Positions 1 to 8,079 of a stretch of DNA of 64,000 nt are shown here, piece after piece (the stretch's first letter is position 1; every line of letters starts with the position of its first letter). The notes below the pieces were generated by a model, which saw nothing but the letters and a program-made list of their open reading frames with translations, was not told the origin of the DNA and did not search any database. Origin of the DNA: Serratia sp. UGAL515B_01 (GTDB taxonomy: Bacteria > Pseudomonadota > Gammaproteobacteria > Enterobacterales > Enterobacteriaceae); assembly GCF_033095805.1 (NCBI RefSeq), contig NZ_CP109901.1, positions 3,779,766 to 3,843,765 on the forward strand, given 5' to 3'. The position numbers were made by a program, and so were the translations under genes.

Positions 1-951
1 ATCTTGCTGGTAACCAATATCGAGCAGTTTATCGTTATGCGCTTCCTACAGGGCGTTGGTCTGTGCTTTATTGGTGCGGTCGGCTATGCCACCATTCAGG
101 AATCTTTCGAAGAATCCGTATGTATAAAAATCACTGCGCTGATGGCAAACGTGGCGTTGATCGCGCCATTGCTCGGGCCACTGGCCGGTGCAGCATGGAT
201 CCATGTCGCCACTTGGCAGAGTATGTTTGTGCTGTTTGCTGCTTTGGCAGTCATCTCCTTTGTTGGCTTGTGGAAAGCAATGCCAGAGACTGCCACGCTA
301 AAAGGAGAAGCGCTTTCCGCCAGCAACCTTTGGCGTGATTATCGTACGGTTTTTGTCAACCGCCAGTTTGTCTGTGGCGCACTGGCCATCGGCTTTGCAA
401 GCCTGCCACTGTTGGCGTGGATCGCTCAGTCACCCGTGATCCTGATTAGTGGTGAATCACTTTCAACTTTGGAATATGGTTTATTGCAGGTTCCGGTTTT
501 TGGTGCGTTGATCCTTGGTAACCTGACGCTAGCACGCGTGACGGGTAAGCTCAGTGTTGAACGCCCAATTAAACTGGGCGCATGGCCGATGCTTTCAGGC
601 TTGTTGATCGCCGCTTTGGCCACCGTATTTTCAGCACACGCCTATCTCTGGATGACTGCAGGGTTGAGTCTTTATGCTTACGGCATCGGTTTGGCAAATG
701 CGGGCCTATACCGACTGACCCTATTTTCCAGCAGTGTCAGTAAGGGTGCCGTTTCTGCTGCCATGGGCATGACAAGTATGTTTGTCTTTACCGTAGGTAT
801 AGAGTTAGCCAAGGTAGCTTATGCTTGGGGTGGTAATGGCTTATTTAGCTTGTTCAATCTGCTGAGTGGCCTGTGCTGGTTGATGCTGATGGTCATTTTC
901 CTCAGTAAACACCATAGTAAAGTAACACCTGAACCAAATACTGTGGCATGA
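1..951 (+). CDS. mdfA: MdfA-type multidrug efflux MFS transporter (5' end outside window)
   Basis: Inner-membrane major facilitator superfamily exporter that expels cationic and neutral drugs in exchange for protons. The frame is open from base 1, so the gene enters from the left and only about the last 316 residues are seen. MdfA is about 410 residues, so the first two to three membrane segments and the conserved acidic residue of TM1 are missing from view. Recognisable stretches are RFLQGVGLCFIGAVGYA, the IQESFEE segment, LIAPLLGPLAGAAWIHV and LPLLAWIAQSP, which match E. coli MdfA almost residue for residue. At least eight hydrophobic segments remain. The gene converges on aldB with a shared hairpin between them. 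The family call is firm; drug range cannot be read from sequence. Confidence 0.9.
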   Translation: MLLVTNIEQFIVMRFLQGVGLCFIGAVGYATIQESFEESVCIKITALMANVALIAPLLGPLAGAAWIHVATWQSMFVLFAALAVISFVGLWKAMPETATLKGEALSASNLWRDYRTVFVNRQFVCGALAIGFASLPLLAWIAQSPVILISGESLSTLEYGLLQVPVFGALILGNLTLARVTGKLSVERPIKLGAWPMLSGLLIAALATVFSAHAYLWMTAGLSLYAYGIGLANAGLYRLTLFSSSVSKGAVSAAMGMTSMFVFTVGIELAKVAYAWGGNGLFSLFNLLSGLCWLMLMVIFLSKHHSKVTPEPNTVA

Positions 952-970
952 CTGCCTCGGTGCTCAAATA

Positions 971-996
971 ACAAGGGGCGCTGCCGCGCCCCTTGT
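971..996. terminator. Bidirectional hairpin between mdfA and aldB
   Basis: A 9-bp perfect GC-rich stem (CAAGGGGCG, 972-980, paired with 987-995) closes a 6-nt loop in the 47-bp gap between two convergent genes. There is no long T-run on either side, so termination efficiency is uncertain, but the placement fits a shared terminator. Confidence 0.6.
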
Positions 997-998
997 AT

Positions 999-2537
999 TC
1001 AGAACAGCCCCATCGGTTTTTCGCCATAGCTTACCAGTAAGCACTTGGTCTGCTGATAATGCTCCAACATCATCTTATGAGTTTCGCGCCCGATACCAGA
1101 CTGTTTATAGCCCCCAAACGCCGCGTGCGCGGGGTAAGCATGGTAGCAATTGGTCCAGACACGACCAGCCTGAATGTTACGCCCCATGTGGTAGGCAATA
1201 TTACCATTGCGGCTCCATACCCCAGCACCAAGGCCATAATCGGTATCGTTGGCAAGCTCCAGCGCTTCATCCATATCCTTGAAGGTCGTTACCGCCAAGA
1301 CCGGGCCGAAAATCTCCTCCTGAAACACACGCATACTGTTCTTACCAAACAAAATGGTCGGTTCAAGGTAATATCCTTCAGCTAATTCGCCACCCAACGA
1401 CTTACGTCTTCCCCCGGTCAGGATCCGTGCTCCTTCCTGCTTTCCGATTTCAATATAATTGAGAATGGTCTTCATCTGCCCTTCAGAGACCTGTGCCCCC
1501 ATCTGCGTGCTGGCATCCAGAGGATTACCACTGCGGATGCTCTCTACCCGCTTGATCGCTCGCTCCATAAAACGTTCATAGATCGACTCCTGCACCAGTG
1601 CGCGGCTTGGACAGGTGCAGACTTCACCCTGATTGAACGCGAATAGCGCAAATCCTTCTAACGCTTTATCGAAGAATGCGTCCTCTTTATCCATGACGTC
1701 CGCAAAGAAAATGTTGGGCGATTTTCCCCCCAACTCCAAAGTCACCGGGATGATATTCTTTGTGGCATACCCCATGATTTGGCGGCCCACCTCGGTAGAA
1801 CCGGTAAACGCCACCTTAGCAATACGTTTAGACGTAGCAAGATATTCACCCACTTCACCACCGGCCCCATTAACAACGTTGATCACCCCTGGCGGTAGGA
1901 TGTCTTGGATCAACTCCATCAACAATAGCACTGATAGCGGGGTCAATTTAGCCGGTTTCAGAATAATGCAGTTACCCGCGGCCAGTGCAGGTGCCATCTT
2001 CCAGCAGGCCATCAGCAACGGAAAATTCCAGGGGATTATTTGCGCCACAACACCAAGCGGCTCGTGGAAATGATAAGCCACCGTCTCAGTGTCGATCTCA
2101 CTGATACCACCTTCCTGTGCCCTTACACACGCAGCAAAATAACGAAAGTGGTCAATTGCCAGTGGAACATCAGCATTCACGGTTTCGCGGATAGGTTTAC
2201 CGTTATCCCAAGTTTCTGCTGCCGCAAGCAATGCGATATTTTGCTCCATGCGTTCGGCAACACGGTTGAGCAAGTTGGCACGTGCCTGAACAGACATTTT
2301 ACCCCATGCCCCTTTGGCATCGTGGGCTGCATCCAGCGCTAACTCAATATCATGAGATGAAGAGCTAGCTACTTCGCACAACACCTGACCCGTGATCGGG
2401 GTCAGGTTGGTAAAATATTCACCTTGTGTAGGGGGCACCCACGTACCACCGATAAAATTGTCATAACGTTTTTTTAACTTTAGAGGGAAAGCGGTGTTTT
2501 CGGGCGTGAGTTGACTTGCCGTAATGATGTGCGACAT
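999..2537 (-). CDS. aldB: NAD(P)-dependent acetaldehyde/aldehyde dehydrogenase AldB
   Basis: Cytosolic aldehyde dehydrogenase that oxidises acetaldehyde and related aldehydes to acids. From the ATG at 2537 the protein has 512 residues, the E. coli AldB length. That ATG has a good AAGGAG site; a start further upstream would add an unlikely leader. Visible motifs are the IIPWNFP substrate/cofactor segment, VTLELGGKSPN with the general-base Glu, and NQGEVCTCPSR with the catalytic Cys. The C-terminal FGGYKQSGIGRE is typical of this subfamily. The first 52 codons plus the leader are repeated once more upstream (see the tandem repeat), so the gene now has two copies of its translation start region. 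The gene and selB-selA are near neighbours in E. coli too; yiaY, which lies between them there, is absent. In E. coli the gene is stationary-phase regulated; no such site was identified here. Confidence 0.95.
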   Translation of the reverse strand: MSHIITASQLTPENTAFPLKLKKRYDNFIGGTWVPPTQGEYFTNLTPITGQVLCEVASSSSHDIELALDAAHDAKGAWGKMSVQARANLLNRVAERMEQNIALLAAAETWDNGKPIRETVNADVPLAIDHFRYFAACVRAQEGGISEIDTETVAYHFHEPLGVVAQIIPWNFPLLMACWKMAPALAAGNCIILKPAKLTPLSVLLLMELIQDILPPGVINVVNGAGGEVGEYLATSKRIAKVAFTGSTEVGRQIMGYATKNIIPVTLELGGKSPNIFFADVMDKEDAFFDKALEGFALFAFNQGEVCTCPSRALVQESIYERFMERAIKRVESIRSGNPLDASTQMGAQVSEGQMKTILNYIEIGKQEGARILTGGRRKSLGGELAEGYYLEPTILFGKNSMRVFQEEIFGPVLAVTTFKDMDEALELANDTDYGLGAGVWSRNGNIAYHMGRNIQAGRVWTNCYHAYPAHAAFGGYKQSGIGRETHKMMLEHYQQTKCLLVSYGEKPMGLF

Positions 2538-2885
2538 TGAGGTCTCCTTTTTGCATAGCAACACTACCGCCCGCAGGCGATGAGTAATCTCGCGACAAGA
2601 TAGCCGCAAGTTCAGTAATCAAACCAACCGAATCACCTGACCCGTGATCGGGGTCAGGTTGGTAAAATATTCACCTTGTGTAGGGGGCACCCACGTACCA
2701 CCGATAAAATTGTCATAACGTTTTTTTAACTTTAGAGGGAAAGCGGTGTTTTCGGGCGTGAGTTGACTTGCCGTAATGATGTGCGACATTGAGGTCTCCT
2801 TTTTGCATAGCAACACTACCGCCCGCAGGCGATGAGTAATCTCGCGACAAGATAGCCGCAAGTTCAGTAATCAAACCAACCGAAT
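2382..2885. repeat. Perfect 252-bp tandem duplication over the aldB 5' end
   Basis: Bases 2382-2633 and 2634-2885 read the same base for base when compared line by line. Each unit begins CACCTGACCC and ends CAACCGAAT. It holds about the first 52 codons of aldB, its ribosome binding site and roughly 95 bp upstream. No sizeable homology is seen at the breakpoints. The lack of any mismatch suggests a very recent event or an assembly artefact. Confidence 0.95.
2619..2789 (-). pseudogene. Truncated second copy of the aldB N-terminus
   Basis: The outer unit of the tandem duplication carries its own ATG and AAGGAG site and would encode a 56-residue peptide. It is identical to AldB for about 51 residues, up to LTPITGQ. 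The frame then runs into the duplicated upstream region, adds VIRLV and stops at 2619. It lacks the NAD-binding and catalytic parts and cannot be an enzyme. If the main promoter lies outside the duplication, this peptide would be translated first on the aldB transcript. Confidence 0.85.
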
Positions 2886-3007
2886 TCGGGAAAATATCTC
2901 TGCTGAAAAGGATAGGTTTGGAATGCCAAAGGCGTAGAGATAATCGCCAGGCGCATGAAGGAGATCACAATTTATTAAACTAACTGCAACATATAGCATC
3001 GCTTGTT

Positions 3008-4849
3008 TCAGCTACCAAATAGGCCACTGTCCCTCAGCAGGTGCTGATTACCTTTGCGGCGGGTAAACCCGCTGCGATCAAAGAACTCTAATACCTGAAT
3101 TGCCAGTTTACGGCCCACGCCAAGCCGATCGCGAAAATCACCAGCGTTGGTACTGCCCTGGATTGCATCCAGTTCACGGATCAAGGCAGCGAACTGCTCA
3201 ATTCGCTGGCTAAGGTAGTAACGGTCGACTACAACAGCGGTCACATGACCAAGCTGGGCCGCTTTACGTAGTGTGCCACGAACACGGCTTTCCTCTTCCC
3301 CCAATTCGGCCGCCAGATCGCGTACCCACCAGGGATCTTCACCAAACAGTGGTGCAATGCGATCCCACAATGCTTGCTGATCGTCAGAAAACGTCATCCC
3401 GTGTTCAGGCAGATGCAGCCAACCACGCGTGTTGTCAAGCAAACCTGCCGCTAGCAACCGCTCAATCATCATAAATACCAGTGATTCATCCAGTGTAGGT
3501 AAGGCCATCCGCCGCAGACGGGAACGCCCTAATCCCAGTTGATCGCCATGTTGTTGATGATATTCAGCAATCACCTGTAGCAACCGCTGTTCCTTCACTT
3601 GCACGTTATGCGGTGCCAAAGCTATACCGTCAGCAATCAGCAAAGCATGGCTGCTAATTAGTTCACGCAGGCCGTCTTCGGTCAATTGTCGCGCCCAGGC
3701 AAAAGCAGCAAGATCTAACGTCCCTACCGGTAAACGCAAATCCAGTACCTGCTTATCACTCTCTGCACGGGCTAATGCCGCCAGCCAGGCCAGGTAATCA
3801 GGCTGGCGTTTGCCCCGTTTAGGTGCCGAGAGCAGCAGCACGCGCGCCGCTCCCAAGGTTTGGCGCGCGCTAATATCGCGTAGCACTAACCGATCGTTTT
3901 CTACCAGCCACAGGGGACGATCGAGGATCAGCTCAGCCAACGTATCGTCCAACAGGGCGATACGGCCAGTAGTATGGCTGGCAGCATGATGGATATGCAG
4001 CGGTTGCCAATGCTGCAACGGCAAATCAGCCGCGAGAGTCACCAGAATACGTTCTGCCGCAGCAGGGGGTTGTTGAGCCAGCAGCCAATCGCCGCGCGTT
4101 ACCTTTTCTTTGCTGACAGCACCACTGATGTTCAACGCAATACGTTGCCCAGCAAACGCCTGCTCTGCTGGTTGATTTTGCGCATGCAAACCCCGCACCC
4201 GCACCGGTACATCAGCGCCGGTCAACCATAATGTATCACCCACAGTAATACTGCCGCCCAACGCAGTGCCGGTCACAACCAACCCAGCGCCTTTGACACT
4301 GAAAGCACGGTCTATGGCCAACCGGAAGCGACGAGTCTGCTGGTGTTCACCCGGTTGTAGCACCAATAAGTGCTGACGCAGAGCATCGATACCTTCCCCC
4401 TGCGCCGCAGCAGTAACAAACAGTGGGGCATCGTGCCAGCCCTGTTGCGCCAATTCGGTGACGACCTGGTTACACACCTCGGTCACGCGATCTTTTTCCA
4501 CACGATCGGCCTTGGTTAACGCGACCGTCAGGTTTACCCCACCGCTCAAACGTAAGATCGCTAGGTGCTCACGGGTTTGTGCCATCACACCATCGTCACA
4601 GGCAACGACAAGAAGCGCATGATCGATACCCCCAATACCTGCCAGCATGTTGCCAAGGAATTTTTCATGACCTGGCACATCGATAAACCCCAACACTCGG
4701 CCATCAGGTTGCGGCCAATAGGCGTAACCTAGATCGATGGTCATGCCCCGGCTTTTCTCCTCCGGCAGACGGTCTGCGTTAATACCGGTGATCGCCTGTA
4801 ATAAGGTCGTTTTTCCGTGGTCGACATGGCCTGCAGTAGCAATAATCAT
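3008..4849 (-). CDS. selB: Selenocysteine-specific elongation factor SelB
   Basis: GTPase that carries selenocysteyl-tRNA(Sec) to UGA codons marked by a SECIS hairpin. The 613 residues match the E. coli length (614). The N-terminal GTPase has G1 GHVDHGKT at 7-14, G3 DVPGH at about 57-61 and G4 TKAD at 112-115. EF-Tu-like beta-barrel domains follow. The C-terminal third is a string of winged-helix domains that bind the mRNA hairpin. The start overlaps the selA stop by 4 nt, so the two are translationally coupled. No selenoprotein gene (fdhF, fdnG, fdoG) or selC is in the window. Confidence 0.97.
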   Translation of the reverse strand: MIIATAGHVDHGKTTLLQAITGINADRLPEEKSRGMTIDLGYAYWPQPDGRVLGFIDVPGHEKFLGNMLAGIGGIDHALLVVACDDGVMAQTREHLAILRLSGGVNLTVALTKADRVEKDRVTEVCNQVVTELAQQGWHDAPLFVTAAAQGEGIDALRQHLLVLQPGEHQQTRRFRLAIDRAFSVKGAGLVVTGTALGGSITVGDTLWLTGADVPVRVRGLHAQNQPAEQAFAGQRIALNISGAVSKEKVTRGDWLLAQQPPAAAERILVTLAADLPLQHWQPLHIHHAASHTTGRIALLDDTLAELILDRPLWLVENDRLVLRDISARQTLGAARVLLLSAPKRGKRQPDYLAWLAALARAESDKQVLDLRLPVGTLDLAAFAWARQLTEDGLRELISSHALLIADGIALAPHNVQVKEQRLLQVIAEYHQQHGDQLGLGRSRLRRMALPTLDESLVFMMIERLLAAGLLDNTRGWLHLPEHGMTFSDDQQALWDRIAPLFGEDPWWVRDLAAELGEEESRVRGTLRKAAQLGHVTAVVVDRYYLSQRIEQFAALIRELDAIQGSTNAGDFRDRLGVGRKLAIQVLEFFDRSGFTRRKGNQHLLRDSGLFGS

Positions 4850-6237
4850 ACGCTTAGCGCCTCAATGAGTGCGTCCTCCTGTTCTAGACAGCGCAGATCG
4901 AGCCACAATTTACCGTCGTTGATGCGGCCAATCACCGGTTGTGGCAAGCGGCGCCACTGTTGCGCTAATGCTTCCAAGGTAGAACCACGCCCATCACAAG
5001 GGGAAAATGTCAGTGCGTAACTGGGTAAACGGTCCACCGGTAGCGATCCACTACCAATCTGTGACCAACATGGTTCAGCACGAAGTTCGAAACGGCTAGC
5101 AAACTGAGGGGTCAAGCGGCTCAGTAATCGCTGAGCGCTAGCCTGCATTTCCTGCTGCGGGCGTGTTAACAAGCGTAACGTCGGTAAATGCTCAACCAAT
5201 AACTCTGGTTGTTGATACAGGCGCAAGGTAGCTTCCAACGCTGCCAACGTGATTTTACCAACGCGTAACGCGCGTTTGAGAGGATGTTGTTGCAAACGGG
5301 CAATCTGCGCTTTTTTGCCGACGATAATCCCAGCCTGCGGCCCTCCCAGCAATTTGTCACCGGAAAATGTTACCAAATCAACACCAGCGGCGATCAAACG
5401 TTGCGGCATAGGCTCAGCGGGAAGACCATATTGCGTCATGTCGATCAGCGAACCACTCCCCAGATCGGTCGCCGTAGGAATACCCAGTTCGCGACCCAGT
5501 AACGCCAGCTCACTTTCGTCCACCGCGGTGGTAAACCCTTGAATACAGTAATTACTGGTGTGCACCTTCATCAGCAAACCCGTTTGCTCGTTGATGGCAG
5601 CTCGATAATCTTTAAGATGCGTGCGGTTGGTCGTACCAATCTCCACTAACTGGCAACCTGCCTGACGCATAACGTCTGGAATACGGAACGCGCCGCCAAT
5701 CTCCACCAATTCACCACGCGATACCACGACTTGCTGACCCGGCGCGACCGCTGCCAGCATTAACAGCACAGCGGCGGCGTTATTATTGACGATGCAAGCA
5801 TCTTCCGCACCGGTTAGTTGGCACAGCAGATCTGCGACTGCCCGATCGCGATGCCCCCGGCCCGCACCGTCTAAATCGTATTCCAATGTCACTGCGGTAG
5901 CCATCGAACGGGCCACTGCATCAATTGCGGGACGTGCCAACAGGGCTCGCCCCAAGTTGGTGTGTAACACGGTACCGCTGAGATTAAACACCGATTGTAG
6001 CGCCGAACGCTGTTGTTGGTTAAGGCGTTCCTGCAGGGCCTTTGGCCAGTCCTGGCACCATTCAGGCAATTGCTGCTGTGTCTTAATGACCTCACGCGCC
6101 TGTGCCTGCATCTGACGAAGCAGTTCGCCAATCAGCGTTTGGCCATATTGAACTACATTGGGTTCAATAGCGGGATTGCGCAGTAAGCGGTCAATAGCAG
6201 GTAATTGGTTGTAAAGTCGCTGGGATTCAGTACTCAT
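4846..6237 (-). CDS. selA: L-seryl-tRNA(Sec) selenium transferase SelA
   Basis: PLP-dependent enzyme that converts seryl-tRNA(Sec) to selenocysteyl-tRNA(Sec) using selenophosphate. At 463 residues it matches E. coli SelA. The PLP-binding lysine is K295 in FSGDKLLGGPQAG, and LHTNLGRALL near residue 91 and the NNNAAAVL segment at 151-158 are family hallmarks. It is the first gene of the selA-selB pair. A small upstream gene ends only 6 nt before its ATG, which suggests that all three are co-transcribed. Confidence 0.97.
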   Translation of the reverse strand: MSTESQRLYNQLPAIDRLLRNPAIEPNVVQYGQTLIGELLRQMQAQAREVIKTQQQLPEWCQDWPKALQERLNQQQRSALQSVFNLSGTVLHTNLGRALLARPAIDAVARSMATAVTLEYDLDGAGRGHRDRAVADLLCQLTGAEDACIVNNNAAAVLLMLAAVAPGQQVVVSRGELVEIGGAFRIPDVMRQAGCQLVEIGTTNRTHLKDYRAAINEQTGLLMKVHTSNYCIQGFTTAVDESELALLGRELGIPTATDLGSGSLIDMTQYGLPAEPMPQRLIAAGVDLVTFSGDKLLGGPQAGIIVGKKAQIARLQQHPLKRALRVGKITLAALEATLRLYQQPELLVEHLPTLRLLTRPQQEMQASAQRLLSRLTPQFASRFELRAEPCWSQIGSGSLPVDRLPSYALTFSPCDGRGSTLEALAQQWRRLPQPVIGRINDGKLWLDLRCLEQEDALIEALSV

Positions 6238-6243
6238 GGTCGC

Positions 6244-6429
6244 TTATTTCACCTGAATGGTATCGATAATACGCTGCACCAAGGCCCGGAGGCTCCCGGC
6301 GTGATAATCGGTGATAGCATCTGCAACGTTAATCACTCGCTTATTGAACACCGTCTGTCCCGTGGTGGAAACCATTTTCTGCCCATTTACGCTCTGTTCG
6401 GTGCCTAACCGACGAAATATCCGCATCAT
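6244..6429 (-). CDS. Small protein of unknown function upstream of selA
   Basis: A 61-residue reading frame (60 if the second ATG, at 6426, is used) ending 6 nt before the selA start. I do not recognise the family. It is soluble-looking and basic at the N-terminus (MRIFRRLG), with no membrane segment, cysteine or evident motif. The C-terminal half (NVADAITDY, ALVQRIIDTIQ) looks helical. An AAGGGATG stretch upstream could serve as ribosome binding site. Tight spacing to selA supports a real, coupled gene. It could instead be the surviving 3' end of a larger gene, since the DNA just upstream is decayed. A function in selenium metabolism is only suggested by position. Confidence 0.5.
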   Translation of the reverse strand: MMRIFRRLGTEQSVNGQKMVSTTGQTVFNKRVINVADAITDYHAGSLRALVQRIIDTIQVK

Positions 6430-6605
6430 CTCATCCCTTGAGTGTCACTCACCATGGCGTAAACGTAGCAACTCGCCTCCGTGTTTGCCAGATTCTAACC
6501 TGTACTGATTAAAGAGGAGAGTCTGATTGAGGTTATCGCTACGAGATAACGCTATTCAAATTGTGCAGCAACTATTTGTCAATCGTTTGCGTCCTACGGC
6601 TTTAG

Positions 6606-6888
6606 GACTTGGCCCGTCTGTTGACGCAAGAATAATTCGGGCAACGAAGCGGGAGCGTCGTTAACATAAAAATGGAATCAATGAATCCCTGAGTGGCACG
6701 TAGCGTGAGGCGAAAGACGCGTTTGAGCATCAGTACGGTGGAAATAGCTAACGCACAATAACGTTGTGGTCGCCCTCGTGAAGACGTTTTTTACTCGTCG
6801 TACCAAGCCCGGCGGGCCGGCTCGTCGAGCCAGAATGTCAGCAAACCACGGTTGACGAGAGTCTTTAAAGCATAGACGGCAGTGCAGC
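6606..6888 (-). pseudogene. Remnant of an IS5-family (IS903-like) transposase, N-terminal part
   Basis: Read on the minus strand in one frame, about 94 codons match the start of IS903-type transposases: LVNRGLLTFWLDE, then SRGRPQRYC, STVLMLKRVFRLTLRATQGF, IDSIF, LRCPNYSCVNRRAK. An in-frame TAA at 6793-6791 interrupts it. The DDE catalytic region and the rest of the element are gone. No terminal inverted repeats were identified. It is a dead fragment marking an old insertion. Confidence 0.85.
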
Positions 6889-6960
6889 TGTGGTCATTAG
6901 CGAGGGGCTCTACACTGAGGCGCCGCCGCTATAGACAAGCTGCAACGGTCTTGACGCTTG

Positions 6961-7008
6961 ACTCAGCAGCTTCGAGCAGCTGTTTGGCGGCATTCAAATC
7001 GGTTCTTT
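6961..7008 (-). repeat. Hairpin intergenic repeat, copy 1
   Basis: The reverse complement reads GAACCGATTTGAATGCCGCC followed by a GCAGC-type arm, matching the cores at 7435, 28501 and 63452. The copy is partial and lies just upstream of the transposase remnant. Confidence 0.6.
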
Positions 7009-7293
7009 TCGGCAGGGTATAAATTGCAAACAGATAAATAAAAAACCAATCAAGTGACAAAATATTTCAAATCAAGCATGGATAAAAAAGTCATTTACAC
7101 TATGATTATTAAGATATTTCAATGAAGTCGTTGTAACACACCGTCAGAAAAAGTTTATATAGAATAGTAGATCAGTAAATCAAACTAATGGTTAAAAAGA
7201 GCAGTAATAAAAAGGAATTTTTTACCTGATTTTTTCTTAAAAACAACTCTTCAGCGCAAGGGGCACATTACGAAGCAACACCCAGGTTACTTA

Positions 7294-7390
7294 GGTTGTG
7301 TCCCTAATGCACGCAAGCGCCGCTAGCGATCATTTGGTCACAGTGCAACGGTTTTGGACCCAATGAACGGCCAACCACGCAGCAATGCTC
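7294..7390. repeat. Degenerate, truncated copy of the GTGTCCCT inverted-repeat element
   Basis: The left end GGTTGTGTCCCTAATGCACGC and the following GCCGCTAGCG, then GGCCAACCACGCAGCAATG, align in order with one end of the element at 43477-43718. The other terminal repeat is missing, so this is a fragment. Confidence 0.6.
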
Positions 7391-7434
7391 TCAAATAGCC
7401 CCAACCCAGAGGGGATATTACCAGGATTTGTTTC

Positions 7435-7478
7435 GAATAGATTTGAATGCTGTTTGCAGCAGCACCAAAAGGGCTAAG
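7435..7478 (+). repeat. Hairpin intergenic repeat, copy 2
   Basis: Core AATAGATTTGAATGCTG, then TTTGCAGCAGC and AAAAGGGC, matching the core at 28501-28540 and 63452-63490. Short and without clear outer arms. Confidence 0.55.
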
Positions 7479-7565
7479 CCTTGGATGACCAAGTAGCAAA
7501 ACCAACAATTATGCGGGTATAACGCTATCTGAAATGTTTCAAACCTAAAGGATGAAGGAGATACC

Positions 7566-7802
7566 ATGAAGAATGTTTTCTTTTTTGACGCAATGCTGAC
7601 ACCGAGAATTATTACCGGCGTTTATTGGCTCTGCCTGCTAAGTATTCTAGTTAGTGGGGTTGGGGTGATGTTTTACGGTGAATTTTTCAGCGGTTTGTTG
7701 GGTATGATTATCGCTGGTGTACTGACTCGCGTCGGTTTTGAACTGATCATCATTACATTCAAGAATAACGAATATCTGCGCAAAATTGCCGAGAAGCCTT
7801 GA
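7566..7802 (+). CDS. Small DUF4282-like inner-membrane protein
   Basis: A 78-residue protein with a strong GGATGAAGGAG ribosome binding site 5-6 nt before the ATG. It begins MKNVFFFDAMLTPRI, then has two hydrophobic segments (about residues 16-37 and 42-62) and a short charged tail (KNNEYLRKIAEKP). Length, the FFxFxxMxTPxII-type start and two-helix layout resemble the DUF4282 family of small bacterial membrane proteins of unknown function. It stands alone: about 280 bp without a gene follow, then the convergent epimerase gene. Confidence 0.75.
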   Translation: MKNVFFFDAMLTPRIITGVYWLCLLSILVSGVGVMFYGEFFSGLLGMIIAGVLTRVGFELIIITFKNNEYLRKIAEKP

Positions 7803-8079
7803 TAAACGTTCATTGATGCAGAGATCTTTGCTACGCGTAATTGATACCAAGTGGTGGTGGCACGAACGCTTTCTCCCACATCGGGTATGGCGCAACTCCA
7901 GTTCTTCACCCAAGTTCATTCAACTTACAGGTAGACAGTAACTGAACGATGAATCTATCGGTAACCGGTTTAATTACCGTTAAACGGCGACCCGAAAGGG
8001 AAATCACAAGGATGTGATTTTTAATTATTCTGCCAAATCCCATGTCATTATGGTTTTTCGCATCACATCAGGAGAACGC

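Larger units (their letters stand above)
6430..7565. other. Gene-poor, decayed stretch between the selA leader gene and the DUF4282 gene
   Basis: No intact gene is supported here. It holds an IS903-like transposase remnant (6606-6888), a hairpin-repeat copy on the minus strand (6961-7008), a degenerate inverted-repeat element (7294-7390) and another hairpin-repeat copy (7435-7478). About 7020-7290 is AT-rich with no recognisable content. As I recall, fdo/fdhE genes can sit beside selAB in related genera; none is visible, so this may be a site of loss. Confidence 0.7.

Noticed and set aside
7803..8079. A protein-like stretch (KWWWHERFLPHRVWRN) at about 7850-7905 as a gene fragment
   Set aside because: No start, ribosome binding site or known family; too short to separate from chance.
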